Shown piece after piece: positions 47,753 to 56,500 of a stretch of 64,000 bases of DNA. Both the position numbers and the translations under genes were made by a program. Below the pieces are notes generated by a model that had not been told where the DNA came from, searched no databases, and worked only from the letters and a program-made list of their open reading frames with translations. The stretch lies in the NCBI GenBank assembly GCA_003208835.1, contig QCVD01000004.1, positions 1-64,000 of the forward strand. Reading direction: 5' to 3'. Every line of letters starts with the position of its first letter. Positions within the stretch are counted from its first letter, which is position 1. The DNA comes from Synechococcus sp. AG-683-C23. GTDB taxonomy: Bacteria; Cyanobacteriota; Cyanobacteriia; PCC-6307; Cyanobiaceae.

Positions 47753-48733
47753 ATGACTACTGATCCCAAGGGCACGACAACGGCTGATCTCGCCGGAATG
47801 GTGGAGGAGACGCGTCAAGCGAGCCCACAGCAACGCAAGGAGGTGATGGGGCAACTCTCAACCACTACGGAAGGCGGTGCGTTACAGCACGTCCTGGGGG
47901 TGCTGGAGAAGCTTGCGGAATGGCTCCCCTGTTTGTCTGAGCAGCAGCGGGTAACGCTTGCCACGGGTCAGTCGCTGGGAGTTAGAAGCCTGGCTGAGCA
48001 AGACATTGAAGAGAGGTTATTTGCGTTCTGGTGGAAGAACAGCGACCGGGATGCGTTTGATCTACGGATGCAAGTTTTGTTGGCTGATGGTGTGATGCGC
48101 CCCTCAGCCCGATTGTTGATCAGGCGTGTACGGAGCCGAATTGATGATCGGTTGATCCTTGAGCAGCTTCCACGATTTGAGGTGTTGGAGTGGAGCGCTG
48201 AAGAAGTGAAGCGCAAGAGCGAGGGAGAGCCCCATGAAAATGTGATTAGCAAGGAGGCCAGCGCATTAGCTAATGAGGTGCTGGCGGCTTACTCCGCAGA
48301 GCTCAAAGATGGTGATGCTTTGGTGTACGGCCAGATCACACCTGAGGATGCACGGCTATGGATTCAATGCAGCAAACAGATATCAAGAACAGGGATGATA
48401 AACATGAATTCAAAAATCAGTTATCGAGAGCAGGCGCTACGTAAAATAAAGAAGCTCTTTAACAAAGTGCGGAATAACGGTTGCGACAGTTTGGGGCAGT
48501 ATCAGCAACGGATCGAAGAGCGAAGAGGCTCATGGGGAAAGGCAACAGAATTCCGAATTGATAGCCGAGGGCAGATGGTTAATGGATTAAATCAGCCTGT
48601 GCAGTGGCATGAATCATCTGGGCGTTATGCGGTTGAGGAGCTTGGTTTTATGAGTGTTTTTGGTGATCGTCAATTGGAGGATGTTGTGAATGAGATCAGC
48701 CGTGCATCACGGGTCAAAAAAGAGCGAGGTTGA
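47753..48733 (+). CDS. Element hypothetical protein
   Basis: This 326-residue, mostly helical protein has FAFWWKNSDRDAFDLRMQVLLADG, LWIQCSKQISRTGMINMN and WHESSGRYAVEELGFMSVFGDRQ. It lacks features of portal, capsid or protease. It is the largest unknown of the element and lies between the terS-like and terL genes. Confidence 0.6.
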   Translation: MTTDPKGTTTADLAGMVEETRQASPQQRKEVMGQLSTTTEGGALQHVLGVLEKLAEWLPCLSEQQRVTLATGQSLGVRSLAEQDIEERLFAFWWKNSDRDAFDLRMQVLLADGVMRPSARLLIRRVRSRIDDRLILEQLPRFEVLEWSAEEVKRKSEGEPHENVISKEASALANEVLAAYSAELKDGDALVYGQITPEDARLWIQCSKQISRTGMINMNSKISYREQALRKIKKLFNKVRNNGCDSLGQYQQRIEERRGSWGKATEFRIDSRGQMVNGLNQPVQWHESSGRYAVEELGFMSVFGDRQLEDVVNEISRASRVKKERG

Positions 48734-48802
48734 GCAAAGTCGATGAAATGTAGGGATTAAAATTAAGGGGCAATAAACCTCGAGCATTGACTCGAAAAGG
48801 GT

Positions 48803-49321
48803 ATGGCTGGCAATCATGAATTGACGGATCCAGAGGAGATTAAATTCCTCTATGAGATCGCAGTTTCTACGGATAATCAGGACAAGATCACGTGTGAGAA
48901 CCCTGCATCAAAGAACGGCCAAGTGGCTGATTTATTGATGATGCAAGCGGACACATTGAATCCTGCTTTAGCTGCACGTTGGCGCCGTCGTGCTGGGGCT
49001 ACCCCAACGATTGCGGCGATGGCTGCATTGCATGGCCATGCCGAGATGACAGCAGAAGCGAAAGCGAATCTGCGGTCATGCGATGAGGATTTTGTTCTGG
49101 ACGATTTAGCGGCGCAGAAGGCCTATGAGGCAGAGCAACTGGCAGCGATGGATCGGCAGGTGGAAGCAATCCAACGAGATCGAGAGGGAGATGCGAGATA
49201 TGAGGCGCGATTGAAGCGAGAAGCAGCTGCAGCGGCGGCTCATGAGGAGCAAGTGCAGCAATCCCATGAAACCCAGCGCCGGATTGAAGCGATCCAAGCC
49301 CAACACGCGAGGACTTACTGA
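48803..49321 (+). CDS. Element coiled-coil protein
   Basis: In this 172-residue protein, residues 95-172 are Glu/Ala/Arg-rich and form a long coiled coil (LAAQKAYEAEQLAAMDRQVEAIQRD, LKREAAAAAAHEEQVQQ). It resembles scaffold-like small phage proteins only in composition. No family is recognised. Confidence 0.6.
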   Translation: MAGNHELTDPEEIKFLYEIAVSTDNQDKITCENPASKNGQVADLLMMQADTLNPALAARWRRRAGATPTIAAMAALHGHAEMTAEAKANLRSCDEDFVLDDLAAQKAYEAEQLAAMDRQVEAIQRDREGDARYEARLKREAAAAAAHEEQVQQSHETQRRIEAIQAQHARTY

Positions 49322-49586
49322 TTGTTGAATCAATCAGCCGCAAGATCACACCCAGCCAGCAATGGTGGGTTTTTCTCTGAGAACAGACAATCCCTGTTGG
49401 CGTTGCAGCCGATGCCTGCGGGCTAGTCACTTTTTTTTGGCATATGAGGGGGGGGGGATGTCAGCCGAAGTGACTACCCGTTCTGGGGAGGTGGCTTCAT
49501 ATAGATAACGTCAAGATAAATGTGCACTTAGGAATGCCAGCAAAGGCTATGTATGCTATTTGCTGTCTTAATGCTTCAACTCAGCT

Positions 49587-50471
49587 GTGGCAAAACTACC
49601 TTCTGAAGCCCCTATTTTGTTTGACGTTGAGTGCGACAGCAGCACGATCAAGAAACGCAAGGACGGCAGCTACAAGCTGGTGATGGAAGACGTTGATAGG
49701 GTTCACTGGGAAACAGACGAAGCAGAATCTGAGGAAGGTTATTACACCGCAAAAAAATATGCCGACAACTATTACGGCGAAGAAGCTGGGGTAAGCGCCT
49801 ATGAGACGTTCACCCTTGCTGACGGGACAAAGAAGAAGTGCAAGTTCACAATAACTGATGTCAAATATAACAAGAAGTCAAACAAGCTAATTTACGAAAT
49901 CACACCTAAAAATAACAAGCAGGCTGACAAGATTACGGGCATTGAAAGTGATACGCAGACCGTAATTGCTGCGTCTTCATCAGATGGCACCCGTTTTCGT
50001 CCTGGTTGGATGCCGGATGGGGAGAGAAGGAACCTGAATGGTGAGTACCTGAGTAATGCGGACCTGAGTAATGCGGACCTGAGTAATGCGGACCTGAGTT
50101 TTGCGGACCTGAGTGATGCGGACCTGCGTGGTGCGGACCTGCGTAACGCGGGCCTGCGTTTTGCGGACCTGATTGCTGCGGACCTGAGTGATGCGGACCT
50201 GCGTGAGGCGGACCTGATTGGTGCGGACCTGATTGCTGCGGACCTGAGTTTTGCGGACCTGAGTGATGCGGACCTGAGTGGTGCGCGCAATGTGATTACA
50301 TCAAAAAATCCAAAGTCGGCGAAATGGGATGGAACAACCTGCCCTGATGGTTCCATGAACGTTGATTACCAACCCTGCAGTGGAGATCAATTGACTCCGC
50401 TGACTCCCACAGCTCCTGATCCATTACCCGGTCAGTCTCCGGTAGCTGACCCATTAGCTGATCCTTTCTAA
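49587..50471 (+). CDS. Pentapeptide-repeat protein carried by the element
   Basis: This protein has 294 residues from a GTG. Residues 1-130 form an unfamiliar beta-rich N-terminal domain ([44 protein letters not shown]). Residues 150-232 are almost perfect ADLSX repeats, encoded by a 15-bp DNA repeat with GCGGACCTGAGT-like units. The Pro-rich tail ends PLADPF. Pentapeptide helices can mimic DNA (MfpA/Qnr), so an anti-nuclease or anti-gyrase role is conceivable but unproven. Confidence 0.8.
   Translation: MAKLPSEAPILFDVECDSSTIKKRKDGSYKLVMEDVDRVHWETDEAESEEGYYTAKKYADNYYGEEAGVSAYETFTLADGTKKKCKFTITDVKYNKKSNKLIYEITPKNNKQADKITGIESDTQTVIAASSSDGTRFRPGWMPDGERRNLNGEYLSNADLSNADLSNADLSFADLSDADLRGADLRNAGLRFADLIAADLSDADLREADLIGADLIAADLSFADLSDADLSGARNVITSKNPKSAKWDGTTCPDGSMNVDYQPCSGDQLTPLTPTAPDPLPGQSPVADPLADPF
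50044..50285 (+). repeat. 15-bp tandem repeat encoding pentapeptides
   Basis: There are about 16 units of the form GCGGACCTGAGTNNT, in frame with the pentapeptide protein. Units differ mostly at the last codon positions. The high DNA identity suggests recent expansion by slippage. Confidence 0.9.
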
Positions 50472-50823
50472 GGCGATGACAACCCCGTCGTTATTGCCGA
50501 CGATCTGTTCTAGGCCAACTCAGATCTGATGTAACACTTAAGCTGATTTATATGGAACCATCACTTGAATGAAGGTTTCATAAATGTTGGTACACTACCC
50601 TGCGGTGGAGATCAATTGATTCCGCTGGCTTGATTCACACTTAGCCCCGTCGCAAGGCGGGGTTTTTGCTGAGAAGTCGATATTTTTAGTGGCCTAAAAT
50701 TAAGGGGTCTATCAGGGACATTGCATCCCGCATTATGACTCCAAAAGAAGTTCAAATAATGAACCTTCAAACCTTTTTTTGGACCGATTCATTCGCCAGG
50801 AACAGCTTTGGGGGTGACTGCTG
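50472..50823. other. Non-coding stretch with a duplicated gene end
   Basis: Positions 50597-50630 repeat the 3' end of the pentapeptide gene (50372-50405) with about four differences. A plus-strand terminator lies at 50645-50667. Otherwise I see nothing. Confidence 0.6.
50645..50667 (+). terminator. Terminator after the pentapeptide gene
   Basis: CCCCG-TCGCAAGG-CGGGG is followed by five T. Confidence 0.88.
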
Positions 50824-51306
50824 ATGTGGCTGCCTGTCCATGGATGTGCTTTGCCATTGCCACTGCGCAGTCCCCAAAGATGCGGGGTTCGACAGTTCGG
50901 ACCAAAGCCGAGCCCGTTGTGGATCAAGTGTTCCGCCGACCCCCAATTGGCTTGGATTTTGTTGATTGGTGGTCCAGAAGCAATCGCTGAGTTTGCCCTT
51001 GCTCGACATGAATTAAGCCGTTGTGCGTTTGAGAAAAAGCATTGGATGACGTTTGTTCATTCCGCTCACCGGATATACGACCGCCAAGCGAAGCGGGAGG
51101 CAATTGAGCGAGAACGACAACCCAAGCCATTGACCTGGGAAGAACGCCGCCAAATTCTCATCCAACGGGATGAACAACGTCGAGCCCAATACGTTTTGGA
51201 GAGGTCATGGGACAAACCATCGGCTCCATGTCCACGGCGGCTGACGCTGTCCGAGCGAATGGAGCGCAGCTATCGAAGGCGCCGTTATTTGGTGAAGGGC
51301 CAATGA
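50824..51306 (+). CDS. Element hypothetical basic protein
   Basis: This 160-residue, very Arg-rich protein (IYDRQAKREAIERERQPKPLTWEERRQILIQRDEQRRAQYVLERSW, then YRRRRYLVKG) is probably nucleic-acid binding. The true start may lie downstream of 50824 because the first 30 residues look poor. Its stop overlaps the next ATG (ATGA). Confidence 0.5.
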   Translation: MWLPVHGCALPLPLRSPQRCGVRQFGPKPSPLWIKCSADPQLAWILLIGGPEAIAEFALARHELSRCAFEKKHWMTFVHSAHRIYDRQAKREAIERERQPKPLTWEERRQILIQRDEQRRAQYVLERSWDKPSAPCPRRLTLSERMERSYRRRRYLVKGQ

Positions 51307-51713
51307 AACGCAACGGCCTTGATAATTGGAAGCCTGGTGAGCCATTGGTTTCGCTGTCCGGGGATCCCCCAGAGGAGAGCGGGCGGGCGTCCCTCTCTTC
51401 GCCGGCGCCGGCAGCAGGCCTCGACGGGGGCATCGGGGCCACCCCAATGAACGTCGAGCTCAATGGCACGGCTTGGCAGATGGTGGCCGGCACTGATGCC
51501 GATGAGCACGGCCAAGTTGAAACCCTGGAACATCTCCAGCATTTGCTTGAAACCAGCCCGGAGGTTGTGGGGCCGATGCTGATGGGAGCGCTGGTGCGAT
51601 TGCGCGCCGCGTTGCAGCAGATCCCCCGTGATGCCGATGCAATGCACCCGGTAGCGGTGCCGGCTTGCGATGCAGTGCTGTTGACCCGATCGGTGTTGAG
51701 AGGCCTGCGATGA
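51303..51713 (+). CDS. Element hypothetical protein
   Basis: The ATG at 51303 (MKRNGLDNWKPGEP) overlaps the upstream stop and gives 136 residues; the ORF is open from 51207. A helical segment, EHLQHLLETSPEVVGPMLMGALVRLRAALQ, is followed by a Cys-containing tail. No family is recognised. Confidence 0.55.
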   Translation: MKRNGLDNWKPGEPLVSLSGDPPEESGRASLSSPAPAAGLDGGIGATPMNVELNGTAWQMVAGTDADEHGQVETLEHLQHLLETSPEVVGPMLMGALVRLRAALQQIPRDADAMHPVAVPACDAVLLTRSVLRGLR

Positions 51714-51718
51714 GACGC

Positions 51719-51943
51719 CTATTGGCACCAGATCTGAAGTTCTTTGGCAATCACTGGGGAGAGTGGATCGACCATGCAGTTGGCGTCAGGCAAGTCATTC
51801 ACATAGGCATAAGCACCCTTTTGAGTGATGACCTTCGAGCCTTTCATGTAGGTGTTAAAGCCGGCTGCGATGGATGGAAGGACGGTTGCAAAGCCCATCC
51901 CAATCACGATTCCAGCGAACAACCCCTTAGTTGCCTGATTCAT
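51719..51943 (-). CDS. Small exported or membrane protein
   Basis: This 74-residue protein has a hydrophobic N-terminus (LFAGIVIGMGFATVLPSIAAGF) that could be a signal peptide or single helix, then GSKVITQKGAYAYVNDLPDANC. It is on the strand opposite the terminase operon. Function is unknown. Confidence 0.6.
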   Translation of the reverse strand: MNQATKGLFAGIVIGMGFATVLPSIAAGFNTYMKGSKVITQKGAYAYVNDLPDANCMVDPLSPVIAKELQIWCQ

Positions 51944-52014
51944 TTATGCAGAGCTGATCCATTCACCTTCGCAGTATCGGTAGGGATGGCGCATCTCCAA
52001 AACGGGGGGTTCCG

Positions 52015-53259
52015 ATGACCGTTCAGATGCTCGAGCTCAAACCGGCCGCGGCGGAAATTCTTAGGTCGCCGGCCAAGGTGAAAGTGGTGAATTCAGGGCG
52101 CCGATTCGGAAAGACCCGGATGGCGTTGACCTGGTTGCTGGAGGGTGCACTGCTGACGCCTGGGAGCCGGATGTGGTTTCTCGCCCCCTCGCGATTGCAG
52201 GCCAAATCGATCGCTTGGAAAGATCTCAAAGAGATGGTCCCCCAGAGCTGGGCGTCCCAAGTGCGGGAATCGACCCTCACTGTGGAGCTTCGAAATGGGA
52301 GCCACATTCAACTTGCTGGAGCCGATTACGCCGACAGCTTGCGTGGTCAAAAAGCTGATCGATTCGCGGTCGATGAGTACTGCTATATCAGGGATCTGCA
52401 GCAGATGTGGGAGGGCGCGCTGCTCCCCATGCTCGGCACCTCTGACGATGGCTCGGTGATCTTCAGCAGCACCCCTGCGGGTGGTGGATCGTTCTCAGCT
52501 GATCTCTGGGAGAGGGCTGGCAGCATGGAGAGCTGGGCCCGGTGGAACTTCCCCTCAGTTGCTGGTGGATGGATCAAACCCGAATATGTCGAGCAAGCCA
52601 AAGCAACGATGGATCCAAGCCTGTGGCGACAGGAATTCTTCGGATCGATCGAGAGTCTGTTGGGGGCCGTGTACCCGGCATTTAATCAACAGAACATCAG
52701 GGACACCGTTGATAACGATGGGCCGATTTTGGTGGGCTGTGACTTCAACAGATCGCCTTATTGCGGCTGCATCCTTCAGGTCCAGGGGGACTCGGTGGTG
52801 GTGCTCGAGGAGATCGTGTTGATGGAGGCCGACTCCAGAGAGTTTGCGTTGGAAGTCCGTGATCAGTATCCCAACCGCATGATCCATTGCGCGCCGGATC
52901 CAACTGGCTCGCGAAAACAGACCAGCTCGCTGGGGCTGAGTGATCACAAGATCCTCGAGGAATACGGCAACTTCAAAATCTGCAGCCCCCGTGCACCGTG
53001 GGCCATCAAAGACAAGGTGAACAGCACCAGATTGATGATCTTGGATGCCAGTGGACGGCGCCGGCTCCAGGTCGATCCAAGCTGCAAGCGGCTGATTCGA
53101 AGCCTGAAGAACCTGGAATTCAAACCAGGTTTATCGGTGCCAGATCCTCAGAGCGATCACGGCCACATGGTCGATGCTTTGGGTTATGGCTGCCTGGCGC
53201 TGAGTAAAGGCCTGACGCCTTGGAGGGTCGGCTCAAGCGAGATGATCAGGGTCTGGTAA
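52015..53259 (+). CDS. TerL, phage-type terminase large subunit
   Basis: This 414-residue protein appears complete. The ATPase domain has Walker A NSGRRFGKTRMAL, Walker B DRFAVDEYCY and a coupling-type SSTPAG. The RNase-H-like nuclease domain has three acidic landmarks: VGCDFNRSPYCG, HCAPDPTGS and DHGHMVDALGYG. It cuts and pumps DNA into a procapsid. There is no portal or capsid gene next to it, which is unusual and suggests packaging into another phage's capsid. It ends at 53259, one base before the convergent GIY-YIG gene. Confidence 0.92.
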   Translation: MTVQMLELKPAAAEILRSPAKVKVVNSGRRFGKTRMALTWLLEGALLTPGSRMWFLAPSRLQAKSIAWKDLKEMVPQSWASQVRESTLTVELRNGSHIQLAGADYADSLRGQKADRFAVDEYCYIRDLQQMWEGALLPMLGTSDDGSVIFSSTPAGGGSFSADLWERAGSMESWARWNFPSVAGGWIKPEYVEQAKATMDPSLWRQEFFGSIESLLGAVYPAFNQQNIRDTVDNDGPILVGCDFNRSPYCGCILQVQGDSVVVLEEIVLMEADSREFALEVRDQYPNRMIHCAPDPTGSRKQTSSLGLSDHKILEEYGNFKICSPRAPWAIKDKVNSTRLMILDASGRRRLQVDPSCKRLIRSLKNLEFKPGLSVPDPQSDHGHMVDALGYGCLALSKGLTPWRVGSSEMIRVW

Positions 53260-54720
53260 TCACTTTTCTTTTTTTAAAAATCGACCACTTTTAGCGTCAA
53301 TAGGAACAGGTTGCTCATGAAATTTGGGTAGGAACTCTCTCACCTTGGGCATCCATTTATATCTATGTAGCGTCTGATAAAGCTTTTTATTGTTCTGTGC
53401 AATATCTGAGATCGATCGATACTCTTGAGCCATCTTAAGAGCCATCTCTTCGCTCCATACAATTCGTTCTCGACTGAAATGAGACCCAATCTCATCCATA
53501 ATTCCACGACGATGGGCTACTTGATAAGCACCTGGAGATCCAAGACGAAATTCACTACGCGATTTGTAATGCTTGGCAACCTCAGCTAACTTTTCCTTGG
53601 TCCATTTTCCAGCACTAGATCCAATCGCACCTACACTTGCGCTGCTATTTAAAATATCAAATCCTTTTTCATGAAGTATATCCATGAACTCTTTCTCAAT
53701 TCCATCTTTAACTTCAGCAGCTGAATATATGTAAGGAGTCATTTGCTCATAGACCGTATCCTCCTCAAGCGTAATCTCTTTAGACCTTGTCGTGTTACTC
53801 ATATAGCGATGTGCTGCAAATCTTGAATCAGCCTTCTGCGCGGTGATCCCAACGTAAGCCTTTTGAAGTCTTTGGTTGTAAATTGCATAAACGCAGTGGA
53901 GATAGCCATTATCGGCAATTTCCATATGCTCACAGGCCTCTTCTAGCCATCCATTAGCACGTGCCTGGTTATATGCAGCGCCTTCTTCTCTTGAAAAAAC
54001 TGATCGGCTATTAAAGGTTTTGGCCACATCAAGAACATTTTGCTTGATCGTCCAAGGGGCTCCCTTCCGCTCCATATGAGCGCAAATTTCGTCCAACCAT
54101 CCATTGGCACTAGCGCGTTGGTAAGCGCTTGTAGAGGCATCATCGAAATCCTTCCTGTGTTTGTACTTGGCCGCCTCTTCTTTGCACGCCTCAAAAGTCC
54201 ACTTTTGTTCCCAGAGGACTTCCATATGGGCGCAAATCTCATCAAGAAATTCTTGACCTTGCTCTTTGGCGAACCCCCAGCAACCTTGAGCCTCATCATG
54301 GAAAGCACCTCTATTTGAGTAATTTTTTGCTTCAGCCATGGCACTGTCTCTGGTCCACCTTTTTGGAGCTGGCATATGGGCCATTGCATCTTCTGCCCAT
54401 CCGTATCGAAGGGCTGCTGCATAAGCACCATTGGAACCATGAATAAATTTTGATCGTTCCTGATACTTCTGTGCTTCAGCGATGACCTTTTCTTTGCTTA
54501 GCCATTTCCCTTCCCTTACCAAGTAAGGAGGTGGCATGTGGGCAATAGCTTCTTCTAGCCATCCATTGCGAATAGCAGATTCATAAGCACCATTTGAATT
54601 GCTGGTGAAATCACTACGTCGTTTGTATTTCTGAGCCTCTCTAATGACATTTTCTTTGAGTCGCCAGTGGCCCCAGGGAGTTTTCTGCCCTTCGCTGTGA
54701 TCCTCCTTTTCTGAGTTCAT
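53260..54720 (-). CDS. GIY-YIG nuclease-like protein with about seven 50-residue repeats
   Basis: This protein has 486 residues. Five repeats of the pattern W..E....A..Y..RS.F......AY..A..NGWL.E...HM (for example RRSDFTSNSNGAYESAIRNGWLEEAIAHM) precede a GIY-YIG-like core (HCVYAIYNQRLQKAYVGIT, RFAAHRYMS, then a Glu in EKEFMDILHEKGFDILN). Two more repeats follow it. The repeats probably bind DNA. Free-standing homing endonuclease or anti-competitor nuclease are the likely roles (inference). Confidence 0.75.
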   Translation of the reverse strand: MNSEKEDHSEGQKTPWGHWRLKENVIREAQKYKRRSDFTSNSNGAYESAIRNGWLEEAIAHMPPPYLVREGKWLSKEKVIAEAQKYQERSKFIHGSNGAYAAALRYGWAEDAMAHMPAPKRWTRDSAMAEAKNYSNRGAFHDEAQGCWGFAKEQGQEFLDEICAHMEVLWEQKWTFEACKEEAAKYKHRKDFDDASTSAYQRASANGWLDEICAHMERKGAPWTIKQNVLDVAKTFNSRSVFSREEGAAYNQARANGWLEEACEHMEIADNGYLHCVYAIYNQRLQKAYVGITAQKADSRFAAHRYMSNTTRSKEITLEEDTVYEQMTPYIYSAAEVKDGIEKEFMDILHEKGFDILNSSASVGAIGSSAGKWTKEKLAEVAKHYKSRSEFRLGSPGAYQVAHRRGIMDEIGSHFSRERIVWSEEMALKMAQEYRSISDIAQNNKKLYQTLHRYKWMPKVREFLPKFHEQPVPIDAKSGRFLKKEK

Positions 54721-54785
54721 TGCTTTGTTCCTATCCCGCCAGTATCCACCGGTATTTCTGCGCTGTCATTCCCCATTTGGGTGAA

Positions 54786-56426
54786 TCAAGCATTGAGTTT
54801 CACGCTCATGACCTTTCTCTCATTGACCTGGATCTCCTGGACAATTTCCCGGATAAGTTGAATCCAGGGGTTCTCTTTCCAGGTGTAATCCTCTGGTTTT
54901 AAAGGGTTGCCGCCCTCTCGCAGGCCATCGGGCTCCTGGGCATAAATCGCATGCTGGAGTTGCTGCTCAGTCCACTCCATGCCTGCCATTGATCGGCCTC
55001 TTTCCCTCCACCAATCGGCCACCGCATGCTCGGGATCTGGTGGGGTCAAAACCACCTCTTCGCCTAGTTCAATTTCGCCGGCCTTCACCTTGTCGAGTAC
55101 GTCCAAAAGCCCCACGCGCTGTGATGCCTCCATCCGGATTCGATCCAGCTTTGGCATTCCATATTTCCCCCAATCCATGCCGGCCTCCATCAGTGCAGCA
55201 ATCTGCTGATCGAGCGATGTGACTGCCCCTTGGAGCTCTGGGGCATCACCGTCGGCCATCAGTTTCAAATACTTCTGACGCTTGGCCTGGAGCTTCTGAA
55301 CCTCGGGTTGATCCAGTGCCGCTTGGTCTTGCTGTTTGGCTTGCTTCTCCTCCAATGCGGCCAGGGCATCGGCCTGATCGTGCATCGCTTGGAAAACTGC
55401 GGTGAACACTAAAGATTCGCTGATGCTGTTGCGGCGGACCCCAGGCTTGCGCCAGTTGCAATCCTCGTTGAGGCAGCGATATGCGGGGTTTCCTGGAGCG
55501 TTCCGGCCTGGACGCATGGCGCGCCCCATCTTTCGGCCGCAGTGGTTGCAGATCACCTTCCCGCTGAGGAGATGCTGCCGGCGTTTGTCTGGTGATGATC
55601 GGCGGGCTTGAGCTCCACGGATGCGCGCCTCCAGTTGTTGATGCCGCTCGGGATCCACTAACGGTGTGCCGCCGGCCCCCTCTTCAACATCGGCCCAAGT
55701 TGCGATCGATAAGTTCTTGCAACGCTTGCCAACCTTCGCCCCGCGAAGAGCCGGATTGATCAGCAATCGTTGAATCATTACGCGGTCTTTCCAGATCCCG
55801 TATTTCTCTCCGATGTATCGCCATGGGGCAACAAAGCTGATGTTTTCTTCGAGCTTGTCGATCATCTCCAGCACTAAATCAGCGCGGGTGACTGTTCGGC
55901 GCTCTGCAATAAAGCAAAAAATAGCCTCCTCTGGGTCGTTGTCAGGTTGTAATTTTCCCGCAACTTGTTTCATCCCAAAAGGAGCTTTATCGACCAATCC
56001 CTTGGCTTTTCGATGAGCTTTACCGGCCGCGGCACGCTCACGAATCCGCTCGACTTCAGCCTGGGCCACAGCACCAAGCAAGCGCAACTGGAGCCGGCCC
56101 CCAATGCTGCTGAGGTCCATTGGGTCATCGAGCAGGACGAGGTCTGGAGCGCCGTCTGCGGTGAAGACATCTACGAGCCGACAAGTTTCTGTCGCGCCCC
56201 TGGTCAGACGATCCCAGCGGGTGGCCACCACCTTGGAAACATCGCCGGCTTTTACCCGTTTAAGCAGCTCTCGGTATCGCGGTCTGGCCTCACTGGTGCC
56301 GCTCATTATGTCCACAAGAACCTCGCCGGCCCCGGCTTCTTTCAGCCGCTGGATCTGCTGCTCAAGTGTGAGACCCCTGTCCTGGTCTGTCGTTGAGAGG
56401 CGCGCGTAGCCGACAACAGACGCCAT
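54786..56426 (-). CDS. Large serine recombinase (integrase of the element)
   Basis: This protein has 546 residues. The N-terminal resolvase domain has the nucleophile Ser in YARLSTTDQD and the motif VATRWDRLTRG. The Recombinase domain (KAPFGMKQVAG, RLLINPALRG) and a zinc-ribbon domain with CNHCGRKM and RCLNEDCNW follow, then a coiled coil (LAALEEKQAKQQDQAAL). It starts 55 bp inside the right junction, the usual place next to attP. It catalyses attP x attB insertion; excision normally needs a directionality factor, possibly one of the small genes. Confidence 0.95.
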   Translation of the reverse strand: MASVVGYARLSTTDQDRGLTLEQQIQRLKEAGAGEVLVDIMSGTSEARPRYRELLKRVKAGDVSKVVATRWDRLTRGATETCRLVDVFTADGAPDLVLLDDPMDLSSIGGRLQLRLLGAVAQAEVERIRERAAAGKAHRKAKGLVDKAPFGMKQVAGKLQPDNDPEEAIFCFIAERRTVTRADLVLEMIDKLEENISFVAPWRYIGEKYGIWKDRVMIQRLLINPALRGAKVGKRCKNLSIATWADVEEGAGGTPLVDPERHQQLEARIRGAQARRSSPDKRRQHLLSGKVICNHCGRKMGRAMRPGRNAPGNPAYRCLNEDCNWRKPGVRRNSISESLVFTAVFQAMHDQADALAALEEKQAKQQDQAALDQPEVQKLQAKRQKYLKLMADGDAPELQGAVTSLDQQIAALMEAGMDWGKYGMPKLDRIRMEASQRVGLLDVLDKVKAGEIELGEEVVLTPPDPEHAVADWWRERGRSMAGMEWTEQQLQHAIYAQEPDGLREGGNPLKPEDYTWKENPWIQLIREIVQEIQVNERKVMSVKLNA

Positions 56427-56454
56427 TCAGGTGGGTGGAGTTGCATCATCATTA

Positions 56455-56500
56455 TTGTTGTGTACGATTTTGTCACCCCGGTAAGAATGTCGTCAACAAG
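56455..56500. other. Right attachment junction of the integrated element
   Basis: The element arm GTACGATTTTGTCACCCCG ends at core GTAA (56481-56484), followed by comF sequence GAATGTCGTCAAC. The arm mirrors the left element arm in GTACGA and C(A/C)CCCG. The integrase promoter must overlap this site. Confidence 0.85.

Larger units (their letters stand above)
40426..56484. mobile_element. Integrative element in comF with a large serine integrase and terminase genes
   Basis: This is 16,055 bp with one core copy. The limits are set by comF: its two parts rejoin in frame at the 4-bp core GTAA. The rebuilt element junction has arms GTACGATTTTGTCACCCCG and CGGGTGCAGTTTCGTAC around the core, an imperfect palindrome of the sort large serine integrases use. 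Cargo: small regulators, a DUF3854 replication protein, TerS-like and TerL genes, HNH and GIY-YIG proteins, a pentapeptide protein and the integrase. There is no visible portal, capsid, protease or tail. A phage satellite is the best guess; a degraded prophage or phage-plasmid is the alternative. Confidence 0.85.

Noticed and set aside
50044-50285. CRISPR array
   Set aside because: The regular repeats are 15 bp, contiguous without spacers, and in frame with a pentapeptide protein.
49892-50356. 154-residue minus-strand ORF rich in Arg/Ser/Ala
   Set aside because: It is the antisense shadow of the pentapeptide repeats and has only repeat-derived composition.
53943-54440. 165-residue minus-strand ORF overlapping the GIY-YIG gene
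   Set aside because: It is a shifted frame of the repeat protein; repeats there create an open frame by chance.
40426-56484. Complete prophage
   Set aside because: Only terminase, replication and integrase functions are recognisable; no structural or lysis gene is visible.
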